From contig NZ_CP155551.1 in the NCBI RefSeq assembly GCF_039679125.1, forward strand, positions 4,092,001 through 4,156,000: DNA of 64,000 bases. The letters are read 5' to 3'. This document shows, one piece after another, positions 29,720-38,540 of this stretch; position 1 is the stretch's first letter, and each line of letters starts with the position of its first letter. The position numbers were made by a program, and so were the translations under genes. Source of the DNA: Blastococcus sp. HT6-4. GTDB lineage: Bacteria > Actinomycetota > Actinomycetes > Mycobacteriales > Geodermatophilaceae. The notes below the pieces were generated by a model, which did no database searches, was not told where the DNA came from, and saw only the letters and a program-made list of their open reading frames with translations.

Positions 29720-31009
29720 TCAGCGGGCGGCGGCCGGCTCCTCGCGCGGGGCGGGCGCCGCGGCCCCGGCCACCGGGGCGCGGGCCTCCCGGCGGCGCAG
29801 GACGGCGGAGGCCGCGAGCGGGATCAGCCCGGCGGCCGCCAGCGCGGCGCCGACGGCGCTGGGCGCGCGGTAGCCGAGGCCCGCGGCGATCACCAGGCCG
29901 CCGACCCAGGCGCCGAGGGCGTTGGCCAGGTTGAGGGCCGAGTGGTTGAGCGCGGCCCCCAGCATCTGGGCCTCCCCCGCGGTCTCCATCAACCGCAGCT
30001 GCAGCAGGATCGCCAGGGTCGAGCCGCTGACCGAGACCAGGAAGACCCCGGCCACCAGGCCGGGCACCCAGGACGCCACCACGGCCACCACGGCGAGCAG
30101 CACCATGAGCGCCACCAGCGCGCCGACCAGCGACCGGAACAGCGACCAGTCGCCCAGCCGCCCGGCCAGCGCCGTCCCGATGATCCCGCCGATCCCGTAG
30201 ACGAACAGGACCACGGGCAGGGTGCCCCGGGAGAGCTCCGCGACGTCGGTGACGACGGGCGCGATGTAGCTGTAGAGCGCGAACATGCCGCCGAACCCGA
30301 CGACGCCGACCGCCAGCGTGAGCAGCACCTGCGGCCGGCGCAGCGCACCCAGCTCGCCGCGGACCGTGGCGTCGGACCGCCCCGGCGACGGCGGGACGAC
30401 GACGAGCACGGCCGCCACGGTGGCCGCGGCCAGGACGACGACCAGCCAGTACGCCGCCCGCCAGCCCGCCGCCTGGCCCAGCCAGGTCGCGGCCGGGACG
30501 CCGGCGACCAGCGCGACGGCCAGCCCGAGCATCACCGAGCTGACCGCGCGGCCCCGGAGCCGCGGCGCGACCAGCGACGCGGCGACCAGCGACGCCACGC
30601 CGAAGTAGGCGCCGTGCGGCAGGCCGGCGAGGAACCGGGCGCCCAGCAGCGTCGGGTAGGCCGGCGCCACGGCGGTGAGCACGTTGCCGACCAGGAAGGC
30701 GCCCATCAGGCCGACCAGCAGGGCGCGCCGGGGCAGGCGGGCGCTCATCGCCGCGATCACCGGGGCGCCGACGACGACGCCGAGGGCGTACGCGGAGATG
30801 ACGTGGCCGGCCGAGGGGATGTCGACCCCCACGCCCTCCGCGATGTCGGGCAGCAGGCCCATGGTCACGAACTCGGTGGTGCCGATCGCGAACCCGCCGA
30901 GCGCCAGCGCCACGATGGCCACCACGACCCGGACCGGGCTCAGGGGTGGTCGGTCGGTGGGGAGCGCGGCGGTCACGCCACCAGCGAAGTCACGACCCGG
31001 GCCCGGCAT
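29720..31009 (-). CDS. MFS transporter, AraJ/Cmr-like
   Basis: This 429-residue, 12-helix major facilitator protein of the DHA1 drug/sugar efflux type opens with [22 protein letters not shown], the hallmark of the AraJ/CmlA-like group. It continues with the loop motif [11 protein letters not shown] and [15 protein letters not shown]. It probably exports a small organic molecule by proton antiport. Starts possible are ATG 31009 or GTG 30976, which is nearer to the first helix. It lies 28 nt after the GAF regulator in the same direction, so the regulator may control it. Confidence 0.85.
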   Translation of the reverse strand: MPGPGRDFAGGVTAALPTDRPPLSPVRVVVAIVALALGGFAIGTTEFVTMGLLPDIAEGVGVDIPSAGHVISAYALGVVVGAPVIAAMSARLPRRALLVGLMGAFLVGNVLTAVAPAYPTLLGARFLAGLPHGAYFGVASLVAASLVAPRLRGRAVSSVMLGLAVALVAGVPAATWLGQAAGWRAAYWLVVVLAAATVAAVLVVVPPSPGRSDATVRGELGALRRPQVLLTLAVGVVGFGGMFALYSYIAPVVTDVAELSRGTLPVVLFVYGIGGIIGTALAGRLGDWSLFRSLVGALVALMVLLAVVAVVASWVPGLVAGVFLVSVSGSTLAILLQLRLMETAGEAQMLGAALNHSALNLANALGAWVGGLVIAAGLGYRAPSAVGAALAAAGLIPLAASAVLRRREARAPVAGAAAPAPREEPAAAR

Positions 31010-31037
31010 TCCCGCCGGTGGCGCACGTCTCCCCGGT

Positions 31038-32357
31038 TCAGCGTGGGCGGCCGGCGGCGCGCAGCCGCAGCAGGTGCCCGGTCACCGCCGCCCGGCGCGG
31101 CGAGCCCGGCGGCAGCGCCTCCAGCAGCGCCTGCCACACCCCGGCGTCGTCGCGCCCCTCGGGCAGCTGGGCGTAGCGCAGCAGCAGCTCCGGACGGCGG
31201 GCCGACAGCACGGCCCGCCGGAGCGCCGCGGTGAGGCGGCCGCGCGCACGCAGCACGCCCGGCGCGTGCGAGCCGGGGAGCACCGGCCCGCGGTAGCGCT
31301 CGAGCGCCGCGCCGACGTCGCCGCGGGTCAGCAACCGGCGCACCTGGTCGACGTCGGTGTCCAGCCGGCCGGCCAGCCGGTACGGGCGGGAGCCGAGCAG
31401 GTCCTCGCCGACCAGCCGGCGCAGCCGCGACAGCTCGGCCCGCACGGTCACCTCGGCCGCGGCGCCGGCGTGGCACTCGGCGGCGAGCTGGGTGGCCGAA
31501 CGGCCCTGCCCCGACGCGGCCGCCTCGGCCAGCAGGAGGAGCAGCTCCGAGTGCCGCACCGACAGCTCCTGCGGTCCGGCGGCCAGCGTCAGCCGGGCGC
31601 GTTCGCGGCCGAGCACCTCCAGCCGCGCCGCGGGAGGCGCCGGGGCGGGCGGCCGGGGCGCGCCGGCGGCGAGCCGTTCCCGGTGCAGCCAGCGCAGCTC
31701 CGACTCGACGGCGGCGACGGTGGCCCGCACCAGGGTCAGCACCTGCGGGGTCGCGACGTGGTCGCCGCCGGTCACGTCGATGGCGCCGAGCAGGGCACCG
31801 GTGACCGGGTCGTGCACCGGCGCGGCCGAGCAGCTCCACGACTGCACCGGGCGGCGGAAGTGCTCGCTGCCGTAGATCTGCACCGCGCAGTCGACCGCCA
31901 GCGCCGTCCCCGGGGCGTTCGTGCCGGCCACGTCCTCCGACCAGCGGGCGCCCTCGACGAAGTTCACGCCCTCCGCCCGCGACCGCAGCCGGTGGTCACC
32001 CTCCACCCACAGCATCCGCCCGGCCGCGTCGGTGACCGCGACGATCATCTGCCCCGCCTCGGCGTCCTGGACCAGCAGCCGCCGGATCACCGGCAGCACC
32101 GGCGCCAGCGGGTGGGCCGCGCGGTAGGCGAGCAGGTCGTCGTCGAGCAGCTCCACCGGTGGCAGGCCGCCGTCGGGGTCGACCCCGCTGCCCATCGACC
32201 GGCGCCAGGAGTCCAGGACGACCGGCCGGACGGCGTCGTCGCCGGGCAGGGTGCTCACGGTGACCAGCCGTTCGTGGGCGGCGCGCAGCCGCCGGGTGCG
32301 CGCCGCGGTGGGCAGCCCGTCGGGGAGCGCCAGCCACGGGTTGACGGCGGTGGTCAG
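31038..32357 (-). CDS. GAF-domain transcriptional regulator (probable CTG start)
   Basis: The protein has the AcoR-like N-terminal region (VRPVVLDSWRRSMGSGVDPD) and a GAF sensor (ILWVEGDHRL-like region, SEDVAGTNAPGTALAVDCAVQIYGSEHF, SCSAAPVHDPVTGALLGAIDVTGG). The C-terminal helical DNA-binding part has a winged-helix look (ELSRLRRLVGEDLLGSRPYRLAG). No ATP-binding sigma-54 domain is present. The first ATG/GTG/TTG after the upstream stop is GTG 32258. The family's usual leading helix (ARTRRLRAAHERL) lies before it, reachable only from CTG 32357, which has GGAG 6 nt upstream. I therefore extend to CTG (439 residues); the GTG form would have 406. Confidence 0.7.
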   Translation of the reverse strand: MTTAVNPWLALPDGLPTAARTRRLRAAHERLVTVSTLPGDDAVRPVVLDSWRRSMGSGVDPDGGLPPVELLDDDLLAYRAAHPLAPVLPVIRRLLVQDAEAGQMIVAVTDAAGRMLWVEGDHRLRSRAEGVNFVEGARWSEDVAGTNAPGTALAVDCAVQIYGSEHFRRPVQSWSCSAAPVHDPVTGALLGAIDVTGGDHVATPQVLTLVRATVAAVESELRWLHRERLAAGAPRPPAPAPPAARLEVLGRERARLTLAAGPQELSVRHSELLLLLAEAAASGQGRSATQLAAECHAGAAAEVTVRAELSRLRRLVGEDLLGSRPYRLAGRLDTDVDQVRRLLTRGDVGAALERYRGPVLPGSHAPGVLRARGRLTAALRRAVLSARRPELLLRYAQLPEGRDDAGVWQALLEALPPGSPRRAAVTGHLLRLRAAGRPR

Positions 32358-32425
32358 CGGAGGCTCCGCGGGCGGTGGCTCATGTCCCGGTCATCGTGAC
32401 TGGTGGTGGCGCTTTCCACCAGAGA

Positions 32426-33709
32426 TCAGGCGGCGGCCGCCTCCTCCGGGACCGGCAGCTGCCAGGGCCGGACGACGACGGCCAGGACGGCGATCGCCAG
32501 GACCAGCGCCGTGACGACGACCAGGCCGATCGCCACCGCGTCGTTGCCGAGCAGCCCCACCACGGGCGAGACGAGCGCCCCGACGCCGAACTGGACCGCG
32601 CCGAGCAAGGCGGCCGCGCTCCCGGCGGCCTCGCCGTGCCGGGAGAGCGCCAGCGCGGGCGCGTTGGGCAGGGCCAGCCCGCAGGCGAACAGCACCGCCC
32701 ACAGGGCGCCGGTGACCGCGGGGAGCCCCCCGGTGCGCGTCCCCGCCAGCACGACCAGCGCGGCCCCGGCGAGCGCGCCGGCCACGGTGCCCGCGACCAG
32801 CAGCTGCTGCGGGGACCACCGGCGCAGCAGCAGCGGGTTGAGCTGGGTGGCGGCGATCAGCCAGAACGCGCCCGCGCCGAACAGCAGCCCGAACTGCTGC
32901 TCGTCCAGGCCGAACTGGCGCTGGTAGACGTAGGTGGACCCGGACACGTAGCTGAACAGCCCGGCCATCGTCAGCCCGGCCACCAGGATCAGCCCGACGT
33001 AGGTGCGGTCGCGCAGCAGGCCGCGGTAGACCCGCAGGGTGCCGCGCACGCCGCTGCTGCGCCGCCGCTCGGGCGGCAGCGTCTCGCGCATGGTCGCCCA
33101 GCCGACCACGAGCATGAGCACCCCGTAGCCGGCGAGGAAGGCGAAGACACCGCGCCAGGTGGTGAACCGGAGGATCTCGCCACCGATCGTGGGGGCGAGC
33201 ACGGGAGCCGCGCCGAGCACGAGGAACAGCCGGGAGAGCATCGTCGCCGCGGCCCGGCCGTCGTACAGGTCGCGCACCACCGCGAGGGCGATCACCGCGC
33301 CCGAGGCGGCGCCGATGCCCTGCAGCAGGCGCAACCCGCCGAGGACGGCGATGTTCGGGGCGACCAGCACGAGCAGGGAGGCCAGGACGTGCAGCGCGGT
33401 GCCGGCCAGCAGCGGCCGCCGGCGGCCGAACGCGTCCGACAGCGGGCCGATCACCAGCTGGCCGAGCGCCAGGCCGATCAGGGTGCCGGTGAGGGTCAGC
33501 TGCACGGTGGCCGAGGTGGTCATCAGGTCCCGGCCGATGGCGGGCAGCGCCGGCAGGTACATGTCGATGGTCAGCGGGCCGATGGCGACGAAGGCGCCGA
33601 GGGTCAGCGCGGTGCGCGCGGCGCCGGGCCGCGGGATCGGGGCGGTTGCCGGCGTCGCCGGCACGGCAGCGTCCGGGGTGCCGGCGTCCTGGGTGGCGGT
33701 CATGGTCAT
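32426..33709 (-). CDS. Bcr/CflA-family multidrug efflux MFS transporter
   Basis: This 427-residue, 12-helix transporter starts after a disordered N-terminus with GAFVAIGPLTIDMYLPALPAI, the Bcr/CflA signature. It also has the GPLSDAFGRRRPLL loop and LLQGIGAASGAVIALAVVRDL. Such proteins export drugs, dipeptides or cysteine pathway compounds by proton antiport. ATG 33709 (or ATG 33703) is used, because further upstream in-frame sequence is not membrane-like. A small hairpin (CTGGTGG/CCACCAG, 32400-32422) follows the stop. It lies beside the mycofactocin glycosyltransferase but is probably unrelated. Confidence 0.87.
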   Translation of the reverse strand: MTMTATQDAGTPDAAVPATPATAPIPRPGAARTALTLGAFVAIGPLTIDMYLPALPAIGRDLMTTSATVQLTLTGTLIGLALGQLVIGPLSDAFGRRRPLLAGTALHVLASLLVLVAPNIAVLGGLRLLQGIGAASGAVIALAVVRDLYDGRAAATMLSRLFLVLGAAPVLAPTIGGEILRFTTWRGVFAFLAGYGVLMLVVGWATMRETLPPERRRSSGVRGTLRVYRGLLRDRTYVGLILVAGLTMAGLFSYVSGSTYVYQRQFGLDEQQFGLLFGAGAFWLIAATQLNPLLLRRWSPQQLLVAGTVAGALAGAALVVLAGTRTGGLPAVTGALWAVLFACGLALPNAPALALSRHGEAAGSAAALLGAVQFGVGALVSPVVGLLGNDAVAIGLVVVTALVLAIAVLAVVVRPWQLPVPEEAAAA

Positions 33710-33815
33710 CCCGTCGATCGATGTGGAGCGGGACCCACGCTGGTCGAACCGCAGTACGGCGACGACAAGGCGCCGGACGGCGCGGGCATTCCGCGTCCCG
33801 GCGGGTCCGGTGCCG

Positions 33816-35225
33816 TCAGCGCGGCGGGCGCGCCGGCAGCAGGGCCCGGGGGTCGCGGGCGCGGGCCGCGCCGGTCCAGAGGCCGGCCCCGTACGCGAGG
33901 TCGTCCAGCCGCCGGGCCAGCCCGTGACGGACCGGTCCGATCCGGCCCCGGTGCGGCCACCAGGCGGCCAGCGCATCGGCCAGGGCGGCGGCCGGCACGA
34001 CCCGCCGCGCGCGGCGGGAGACGACGGCGGCCGCGATGGCGACCGGCCAGTGGTGGCGGGTGACCGCGCGGGCGAGCGACTGCCCCGACGCGGCCAGGCC
34101 GCGCGCCACCAGGGCTGCGGCGAGCGCAGCAGGCACCGGCTCCGACGGTCCGGCCAGCCGGCGCGCCAGCCGGACCCCGGTCAGACCGAGCACGGCGGTG
34201 GCGACCGCTCTCCCCCGTCGGCCGCCGGCCACCAGCAGCGCCCAGGTGAGCGCCGTCTCCGGCGCGATCACCAGCGGGGCGACCGCGGCGCCGTGCCGGG
34301 CGGCGAGCAGGGCTGCGCCGGTGCCGTAGAACGCCCGGCGGCGCAGCCAGTCGGACAGCGCGGCCGGGTGCTCGTGCGCCACCTCCGCGCCCGGCTCGTA
34401 GCGCACCCGCCACCCGGCCGCGGTCAGCCGCCAGACCAGGTCGACGTCCTCCGCCACCCGCAGGTCCTCGTCGAAACCGCCGCCGAGCGCGGTCCGGCGG
34501 ACCAGCAGCGCCGCGCTCGGCACGTACGCGACCGCCGAGAGCGGGCGCACCGCCGCCGCGTGCGGCCCCATGTCGAGAGCGCCGGCGACGTCCTCGTAGG
34601 GGGTGATCCACCCCCGCGGTGCGCCGGACAGCGACACGATCCGGGGGGCGACCACGGCCAGCCGCGGATCGGCCAGGTGCGACCGCAGCCGGGCGAGCCA
34701 GCCGGGGCGGGGCGCGCAGTCGGAGTCGAGGAACGCGACCAGGTCGGTGCCCGCCGCGGCCAGGCCGGCGTTGCGGGCGGCCGCCGGGCCCCGGGCGACC
34801 GCGTGCCGGAGGACGCGGACGCCGTCGGGAGCGGCTACCGGCACCGCGGAGCCGTCGTCGACCACCACCACGGGCAGTCCGGCGGTCGCGGGGTCGGCGC
34901 GCAGCGCCGCGAGCAGCCGGGCCAGGCCGGCCGGGCGGTCCTTCACCGGGACGACGACGGTGACGTCCGCCCCGCCGGCGTCCGGCGCGAGGTCGGGGTG
35001 GGCGAGACCGTTGTCCAGCAGCCGGGCGGCCAGCGCCGCGCTCGTCGCGTCGCGGACGGCGAGGCGGTCGGTGGCCAGCAGCGCGGCCGCGCGGGGCGCG
35101 AGCCGGAGCAGCCGCAGCGGGGAGCCGCCGAGCAGGGTGGCGCCACCGTCCCGGCGGCGGGTGCGCGGGTCCAGGCGGACGGCGAACCCGTCGGGCAGCC
35201 GGTCGCCGGGCGGTGCGGGGATCAC
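33816..35225 (-). CDS. mftF: Mycofactocin glycosyltransferase
   Basis: This 469-residue family 2 glycosyltransferase has TVVVPVKDRPAGLARLLAAL, VVVVDDGSAVP, the metal/sugar motif FLDSDCAPRPGWL, and GGFDEDLRVAEDVDLVWRL. A long Ala/Arg-rich C-terminal half with hydrophobic helices follows. The layout and genome context match MftF, which adds a glucose chain to the mycofactocin core. GTG 35225 overlaps the stop of the isochorismatase-like gene (GTGA). In most known loci mftF follows mftE directly; here two other genes lie between them. Confidence 0.85.
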   Translation of the reverse strand: MIPAPPGDRLPDGFAVRLDPRTRRRDGGATLLGGSPLRLLRLAPRAAALLATDRLAVRDATSAALAARLLDNGLAHPDLAPDAGGADVTVVVPVKDRPAGLARLLAALRADPATAGLPVVVVDDGSAVPVAAPDGVRVLRHAVARGPAAARNAGLAAAGTDLVAFLDSDCAPRPGWLARLRSHLADPRLAVVAPRIVSLSGAPRGWITPYEDVAGALDMGPHAAAVRPLSAVAYVPSAALLVRRTALGGGFDEDLRVAEDVDLVWRLTAAGWRVRYEPGAEVAHEHPAALSDWLRRRAFYGTGAALLAARHGAAVAPLVIAPETALTWALLVAGGRRGRAVATAVLGLTGVRLARRLAGPSEPVPAALAAALVARGLAASGQSLARAVTRHHWPVAIAAAVVSRRARRVVPAAALADALAAWWPHRGRIGPVRHGLARRLDDLAYGAGLWTGAARARDPRALLPARPPR

Positions 35226-35776
35226 GCCCCCGCCAGGACCTCGTCGGTGGTCGCGAACGACACCAGCGGCGCGTAGCCGGCCATCACCTGCAGGGCCCGC
35301 TCGTGCTCCTCGTCGCCGGCCCCCGCGCAGGCGTCGGTGACCACGCGCACGTGCACCCCGGCGTCGGCGGCCGGGAGCACGGTGGAGAGCACGCAGCAGT
35401 CCGTGGCCACGCCGGCGACGGTGAGCGGCCCCTCCCCGACGACACCCGCCAGGGCCGGACCCCACTTGCCGAAGGTGGTCGCGTCCACGACCGGGTGGCC
35501 GCCCGGGTCCTCGACGAGCCGGTAGCACTCCGCGTCCGGCGGCTGCAGCGCGAAGTCGTACTGCTGGTAGTACTCCTTCCAGCCGCCGGTGGGCCGGTCC
35601 GGCGCCACGAAGCGGGTCCAGACCACCCGGTCGCCGAAGGCCGCCACCAGCCGGCGGACCCGGGGGCGGACCTCCTCGAACCGCGGCGCGGTCCACGGCG
35701 AGTCCGGCTCCCCGAAGACGTGCTGGAGGTCGACGACGACCAGCCAGCCCTCCGGCCGTGTGGCCTGCTCGTTCAT
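35222..35776 (-). CDS. Isochorismatase-family cysteine hydrolase
   Basis: This 184-residue cysteine hydrolase shows the catalytic triad of the family: Asp in VVVDLQHVF, Lys in TTFGKWGP and the nucleophile in VAGVATDCCVLST. It resembles nicotinamidase-like amidases more than isochorismatase itself. It overlaps mftF and so is cotranscribed with it, suggesting a linked step in cofactor handling; this is inference. ATG 35776 has no long spacer to the iron-box promoter on the other strand. Confidence 0.85.
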   Translation of the reverse strand: MNEQATRPEGWLVVVDLQHVFGEPDSPWTAPRFEEVRPRVRRLVAAFGDRVVWTRFVAPDRPTGGWKEYYQQYDFALQPPDAECYRLVEDPGGHPVVDATTFGKWGPALAGVVGEGPLTVAGVATDCCVLSTVLPAADAGVHVRVVTDACAGAGDEEHERALQVMAGYAPLVSFATTDEVLAGA

Positions 35777-35880
35777 GCCCCGCTCCCCGCGTCCCGGTCG
35801 TCCGGCCCGCCCGGGCCGCGCTGTCGACGAGCGTAACGACGCCTCCCCGGACGTTCCGCGCCCGAACACGTGTGCTGTGC

Positions 35881-35899
35881 TTAGGGAAGCCTTACCTGA
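35881..35899 (+). promoter_or_regulatory. Iron box for a DtxR/IdeR-type repressor
   Basis: TTAGGGAAGCCTTACCTGA matches the DtxR/IdeR consensus (TTAGGTTAGSCTAACCTAA) at 15 of 19 positions, including both TTAGG and CCT half-sites. It lies 19 nt upstream of the siderophore-binding lipoprotein start. Iron-loaded repressor bound here would block transcription, so the gene should be induced by iron limitation. Confidence 0.8.
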
Positions 35900-35917
35900 T
35901 CGTCCGAGGAGTTCCGC

Positions 35918-36916
35918 ATGTCGTTCCGTCCCGCCCTCCGCGGCGCCGCCGCGCTCGCGGCCGCCGCCCTCGTCGTCACCGGCTGCGGCGCCGGCGAGGA
36001 GCCCGCCGCCACCGACGACGCGGGCGCGGGGAACGCGTCCGGTCAGTACCCGGCCACCGTCGAGACCGCGTTCGGCGACGTCACGGTCGACGAGGAGCCC
36101 GAGCGCGTGGTGGCGCTCGGCTGGTCCGACGCGGAGACCGCGCTGGCGCTCGGCGTCCAGCCGGTCGGCGCGAGCGACTGGCTCGCCGTCGGCGGCGACG
36201 ACGGCCTCGGCGACTGGGTCGAGCAGGGCTACGACGAGCCGCCGGTGCTGATCGAGACCCTCGAGCCCAGCTACGAGGCGATCGCCGCGCTGGAGCCCGA
36301 CCTGATCCTCGCCACCCGTTCGTCCGGCGACCAGGACCGCTACGACCTGCTCAACGAGATCGCCCCCACGATCGGCCCGCCCGAGGGCGTGGGCCCCTAC
36401 CAGACCACGTGGCAGCAGCAGCTGGAGATGATCGGCCAGGCGCTGGGCCGGACCGAGGCGGCCGAGGAGCTCGAGGCCGAGGTCGAGGCGGCGTTCGAGC
36501 AGGCCCGCGAGGAGCACCCCGAGTTCGAGGGCACCGAGGTCGCCGTCGGCGCGTACACCGCCGAGGGCTGGGGCGCCTACGTCAGCGGCGACTCGCGGGT
36601 GCAGTTCATGGAGCAGTTGGGCTTCGAGAACAAGAACGAGATCGAGGAGCTGGCGATGGAGAACTTCTTCGTCCCGATCAGCGAGGAGCAGCTGAACCTG
36701 CTCGACGCCGAGCTGACCGTGGTCTTCCCGATCTTCGTCGAGGCCTCGGAGTTCACCAGCAGCCCGGTGTGGCAGGCGCTGCCCGTCGTCCAGGAGGGTC
36801 GCGCCGTCGTCCTGGAGGATCTGACGGTGCTGAACGCCTTCTCCAGCGCCTCGGCGCCCGGGCTCCTGTACGCCATCGACGCGACCGTTCCCCAGTTCGC
36901 CGACGCGCTGGACTGA
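35918..36916 (+). CDS. Iron-siderophore ABC transporter substrate-binding lipoprotein
   Basis: This 332-residue exported lipoprotein has a signal peptide with lipobox VTGC (Cys23), a Gly/Ala/Asp linker and a periplasmic-binding-protein class III fold (ERVVALGWSDAETALALGVQPVG, LEPSYEAIAALEPDLILATRS, SPVWQALPVVQEGRAVVLEDLTVLNAFSSASAPG). It would capture ferric siderophores and hand them to an FhuB/FecCD-type permease, none of which is encoded in this window. Expression is likely iron-repressed through the box at 35881. It is inserted in the middle of the mycofactocin genes. Confidence 0.92.
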   Translation: MSFRPALRGAAALAAAALVVTGCGAGEEPAATDDAGAGNASGQYPATVETAFGDVTVDEEPERVVALGWSDAETALALGVQPVGASDWLAVGGDDGLGDWVEQGYDEPPVLIETLEPSYEAIAALEPDLILATRSSGDQDRYDLLNEIAPTIGPPEGVGPYQTTWQQQLEMIGQALGRTEAAEELEAEVEAAFEQAREEHPEFEGTEVAVGAYTAEGWGAYVSGDSRVQFMEQLGFENKNEIEELAMENFFVPISEEQLNLLDAELTVVFPIFVEASEFTSSPVWQALPVVQEGRAVVLEDLTVLNAFSSASAPGLLYAIDATVPQFADALD

Positions 36917-36933
36917 GCCGGGCACCGTTCTCC

Positions 36934-36984
36934 ACGACGCGGGGCGGTTCCAGGGGCACTACCCCTGGAGCCGCCCCGCGTCGT
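36934..36984. terminator. 23-bp hairpin terminator overlapping the 3' end of mftE
   Basis: Arms 36934-36956 and 36962-36984 pair over 23 bp with a single G-U and a 5-nt loop. The right arm is the last coding part of mftE, including just beyond its stop. It would terminate both the siderophore gene (plus) and mftE (minus). Confidence 0.8.
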
Positions 36985-37654
36985 CGATGCGCCAGGCCCG
37001 CGCGGCGGCGGCGAGCCGGTCGACCAGCCCCGCGAGCAGCTGCGCACCCTCCTCGGCGCTCGCGCCGGCCGGGTCACCGAGCACGCCGGTCGGGCTGACG
37101 GCGCGGACGCCCTCGGCCCGCAGCCGGGGCAGCAGCTCGCCGATGGGCGCGGTCTCGCCGGGCACCGCACGGTCGCGCGGCACGCTCCCCGGTTCCACGT
37201 GCAACATCAGCGACGTCTCGGCGCGGCCGGCGTGCGCGTCGGCGCCCGGGACACCGCACGGGAACCACGCCACGTCCCGCCCCTCGGCGCGCACCGCCGG
37301 GACCGCCGTCCGCAGCGCGTCGAGGTTGCCGCCGTGGCCGTTGACGACCAGCAGGCGCCCCGCCCACCGGCACGCCGAGCGCGCGTACTCGACGAGGAGG
37401 AGGGTCAGCGCCTCGGTGCCGAGCGAGATCGTGCCGGGGAAGCCCTCGTGCTCGCCGCTGGCCCCGTAGGCCAGGGCGGGGGCGAGCAGCGCGCCGTCCA
37501 GCCGCTCCGTCGCCGCCCGCGCGGCGGCCGAGGCGATCGCGGTGTCGGTGCGCAGCGGCAGGTGCGGGCCGTGCTGCTCCACCGACCCCAGCGGGACGAC
37601 GAGCAGCGGCCGCTCGGGCAGCCCCGCCCAGGTGGCGCCGGCGAGGGAGCTCAC
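36959..37654 (-). CDS. mftE: Mycofactocin precursor peptidase, creatininase family
   Basis: This 231-residue creatininase-fold metallopeptidase has metal-ligand motifs PLGSVEQHGPHLPLRTDT, GEHEGFPGTISLG and VVNGHGGN. In the known pathway MftE releases the C-terminal Val-Tyr-derived dipeptide from processed MftA. Context with mftF, mftC, mftB, mftA, mftR and mftD strongly supports MftE over a creatinine amidohydrolase. GTG 37654 lies 8 nt after the stop of the ABC permease, so they share a transcript. Confidence 0.88.
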   Translation of the reverse strand: MSSLAGATWAGLPERPLLVVPLGSVEQHGPHLPLRTDTAIASAAARAATERLDGALLAPALAYGASGEHEGFPGTISLGTEALTLLLVEYARSACRWAGRLLVVNGHGGNLDALRTAVPAVRAEGRDVAWFPCGVPGADAHAGRAETSLMLHVEPGSVPRDRAVPGETAPIGELLPRLRAEGVRAVSPTGVLGDPAGASAEEGAQLLAGLVDRLAAAARAWRIDDAGRLQG

Positions 37655-37661
37655 CGCCGCA

Positions 37662-38540
37662 TCACTCCGTCGTCCGGAAGACCCGCGCGGCCAGGGCCAC
37701 GAGCCCGAGGGTCAGCACGGCGACGGCGCCCAACTGCACGAGCACCGGAACCTCCCAGCCGAACCAGGTGAGCCCGGGCAGCAGCCGCTCCTGCGCCTCC
37801 GCGGTCAGGTCGAGGCGGTCGAGGGTGAACTGCCGCATCGGCTGCACCACGTAGGTCAGCGGGTTGAGCCTGGTGAGGAGCGACAGCCAGTCGGGCAGGC
37901 CCGCGATCGGGAAGAGGGCGCCGGACAGGAACATCATCGGCATGATCAGCAGCTGGCTGACCGGCATCGCCGTCTGGATGGTCCTGATGCGGGTGGACAG
38001 CAGCACGCCCAGCGCGGTGAGCAGCAGCGCGCCGAGGAAGAGGCAGCCGGTCAGCTGCAGCAGCAGCACCGGCGAGTAGGGGATGTCCACCAGCCCCACC
38101 AGGGCCAGCAGGACCATGCTCTGCACGGTGGCCACGATCGCGCCGCCCAGGCACTTCCCCCAGATGATCGAGCCCCGGGAGATCGGCGCGACCATCATCT
38201 CGCGGAGGAAGCCGAACTCCCGGTCCCAGACGAGCGAGATCCCGGCGAAGGCGGCGGTGAACAGCACCGACGTCGCCAGGACGCCGGGGAACAAGAAGGT
38301 GCGGAAGCTGACGTCGCCCCCGGTGTCCACGATGCTGCCCAGGCCGGTGCCCATCACGAAGACGAACAGCAGCGGCTGCAGCAGCATGGTGAGCATGCGG
38401 GCCGGATCGCGCCGGAGCCGGTGGAGCTCCCGGCGGGTGACCACCCAGGTGGCGCGCAGCTGGTGGGACCGGTCGCTGCGGACCTCGTCCGGCGGCGGGG
38501 CGACCGGGGTGGCGGGCGCGGCGGTGTCGCGGGTGGTCAT
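37662..38540 (-). CDS. ABC-2 type permease (DrrB-like)
   Basis: This 292-residue membrane protein has the ABC-2/DrrB arrangement: an N-terminal cytoplasmic stretch (LRATWVVTRRELHRLRRDPARMLTMLLQPLLFVFV), six hydrophobic helices and the family motif WDREFGFLREMMVAPISR. It would form the export channel with the ATPase whose gene overlaps it by 4 nt. It might export a mycofactocin-related compound or serve drug resistance; the position between mftE and mftC makes the first idea testable. Confidence 0.88.
   Translation of the reverse strand: MTTRDTAAPATPVAPPPDEVRSDRSHQLRATWVVTRRELHRLRRDPARMLTMLLQPLLFVFVMGTGLGSIVDTGGDVSFRTFLFPGVLATSVLFTAAFAGISLVWDREFGFLREMMVAPISRGSIIWGKCLGGAIVATVQSMVLLALVGLVDIPYSPVLLLQLTGCLFLGALLLTALGVLLSTRIRTIQTAMPVSQLLIMPMMFLSGALFPIAGLPDWLSLLTRLNPLTYVVQPMRQFTLDRLDLTAEAQERLLPGLTWFGWEVPVLVQLGAVAVLTLGLVALAARVFRTTE

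Noticed and set aside
32426-33976. 516-residue version of the Bcr/CflA transporter
   Set aside because: The added N-terminal part is antisense to the mftF end and lacks membrane helices; ATG 33709 is the family start.
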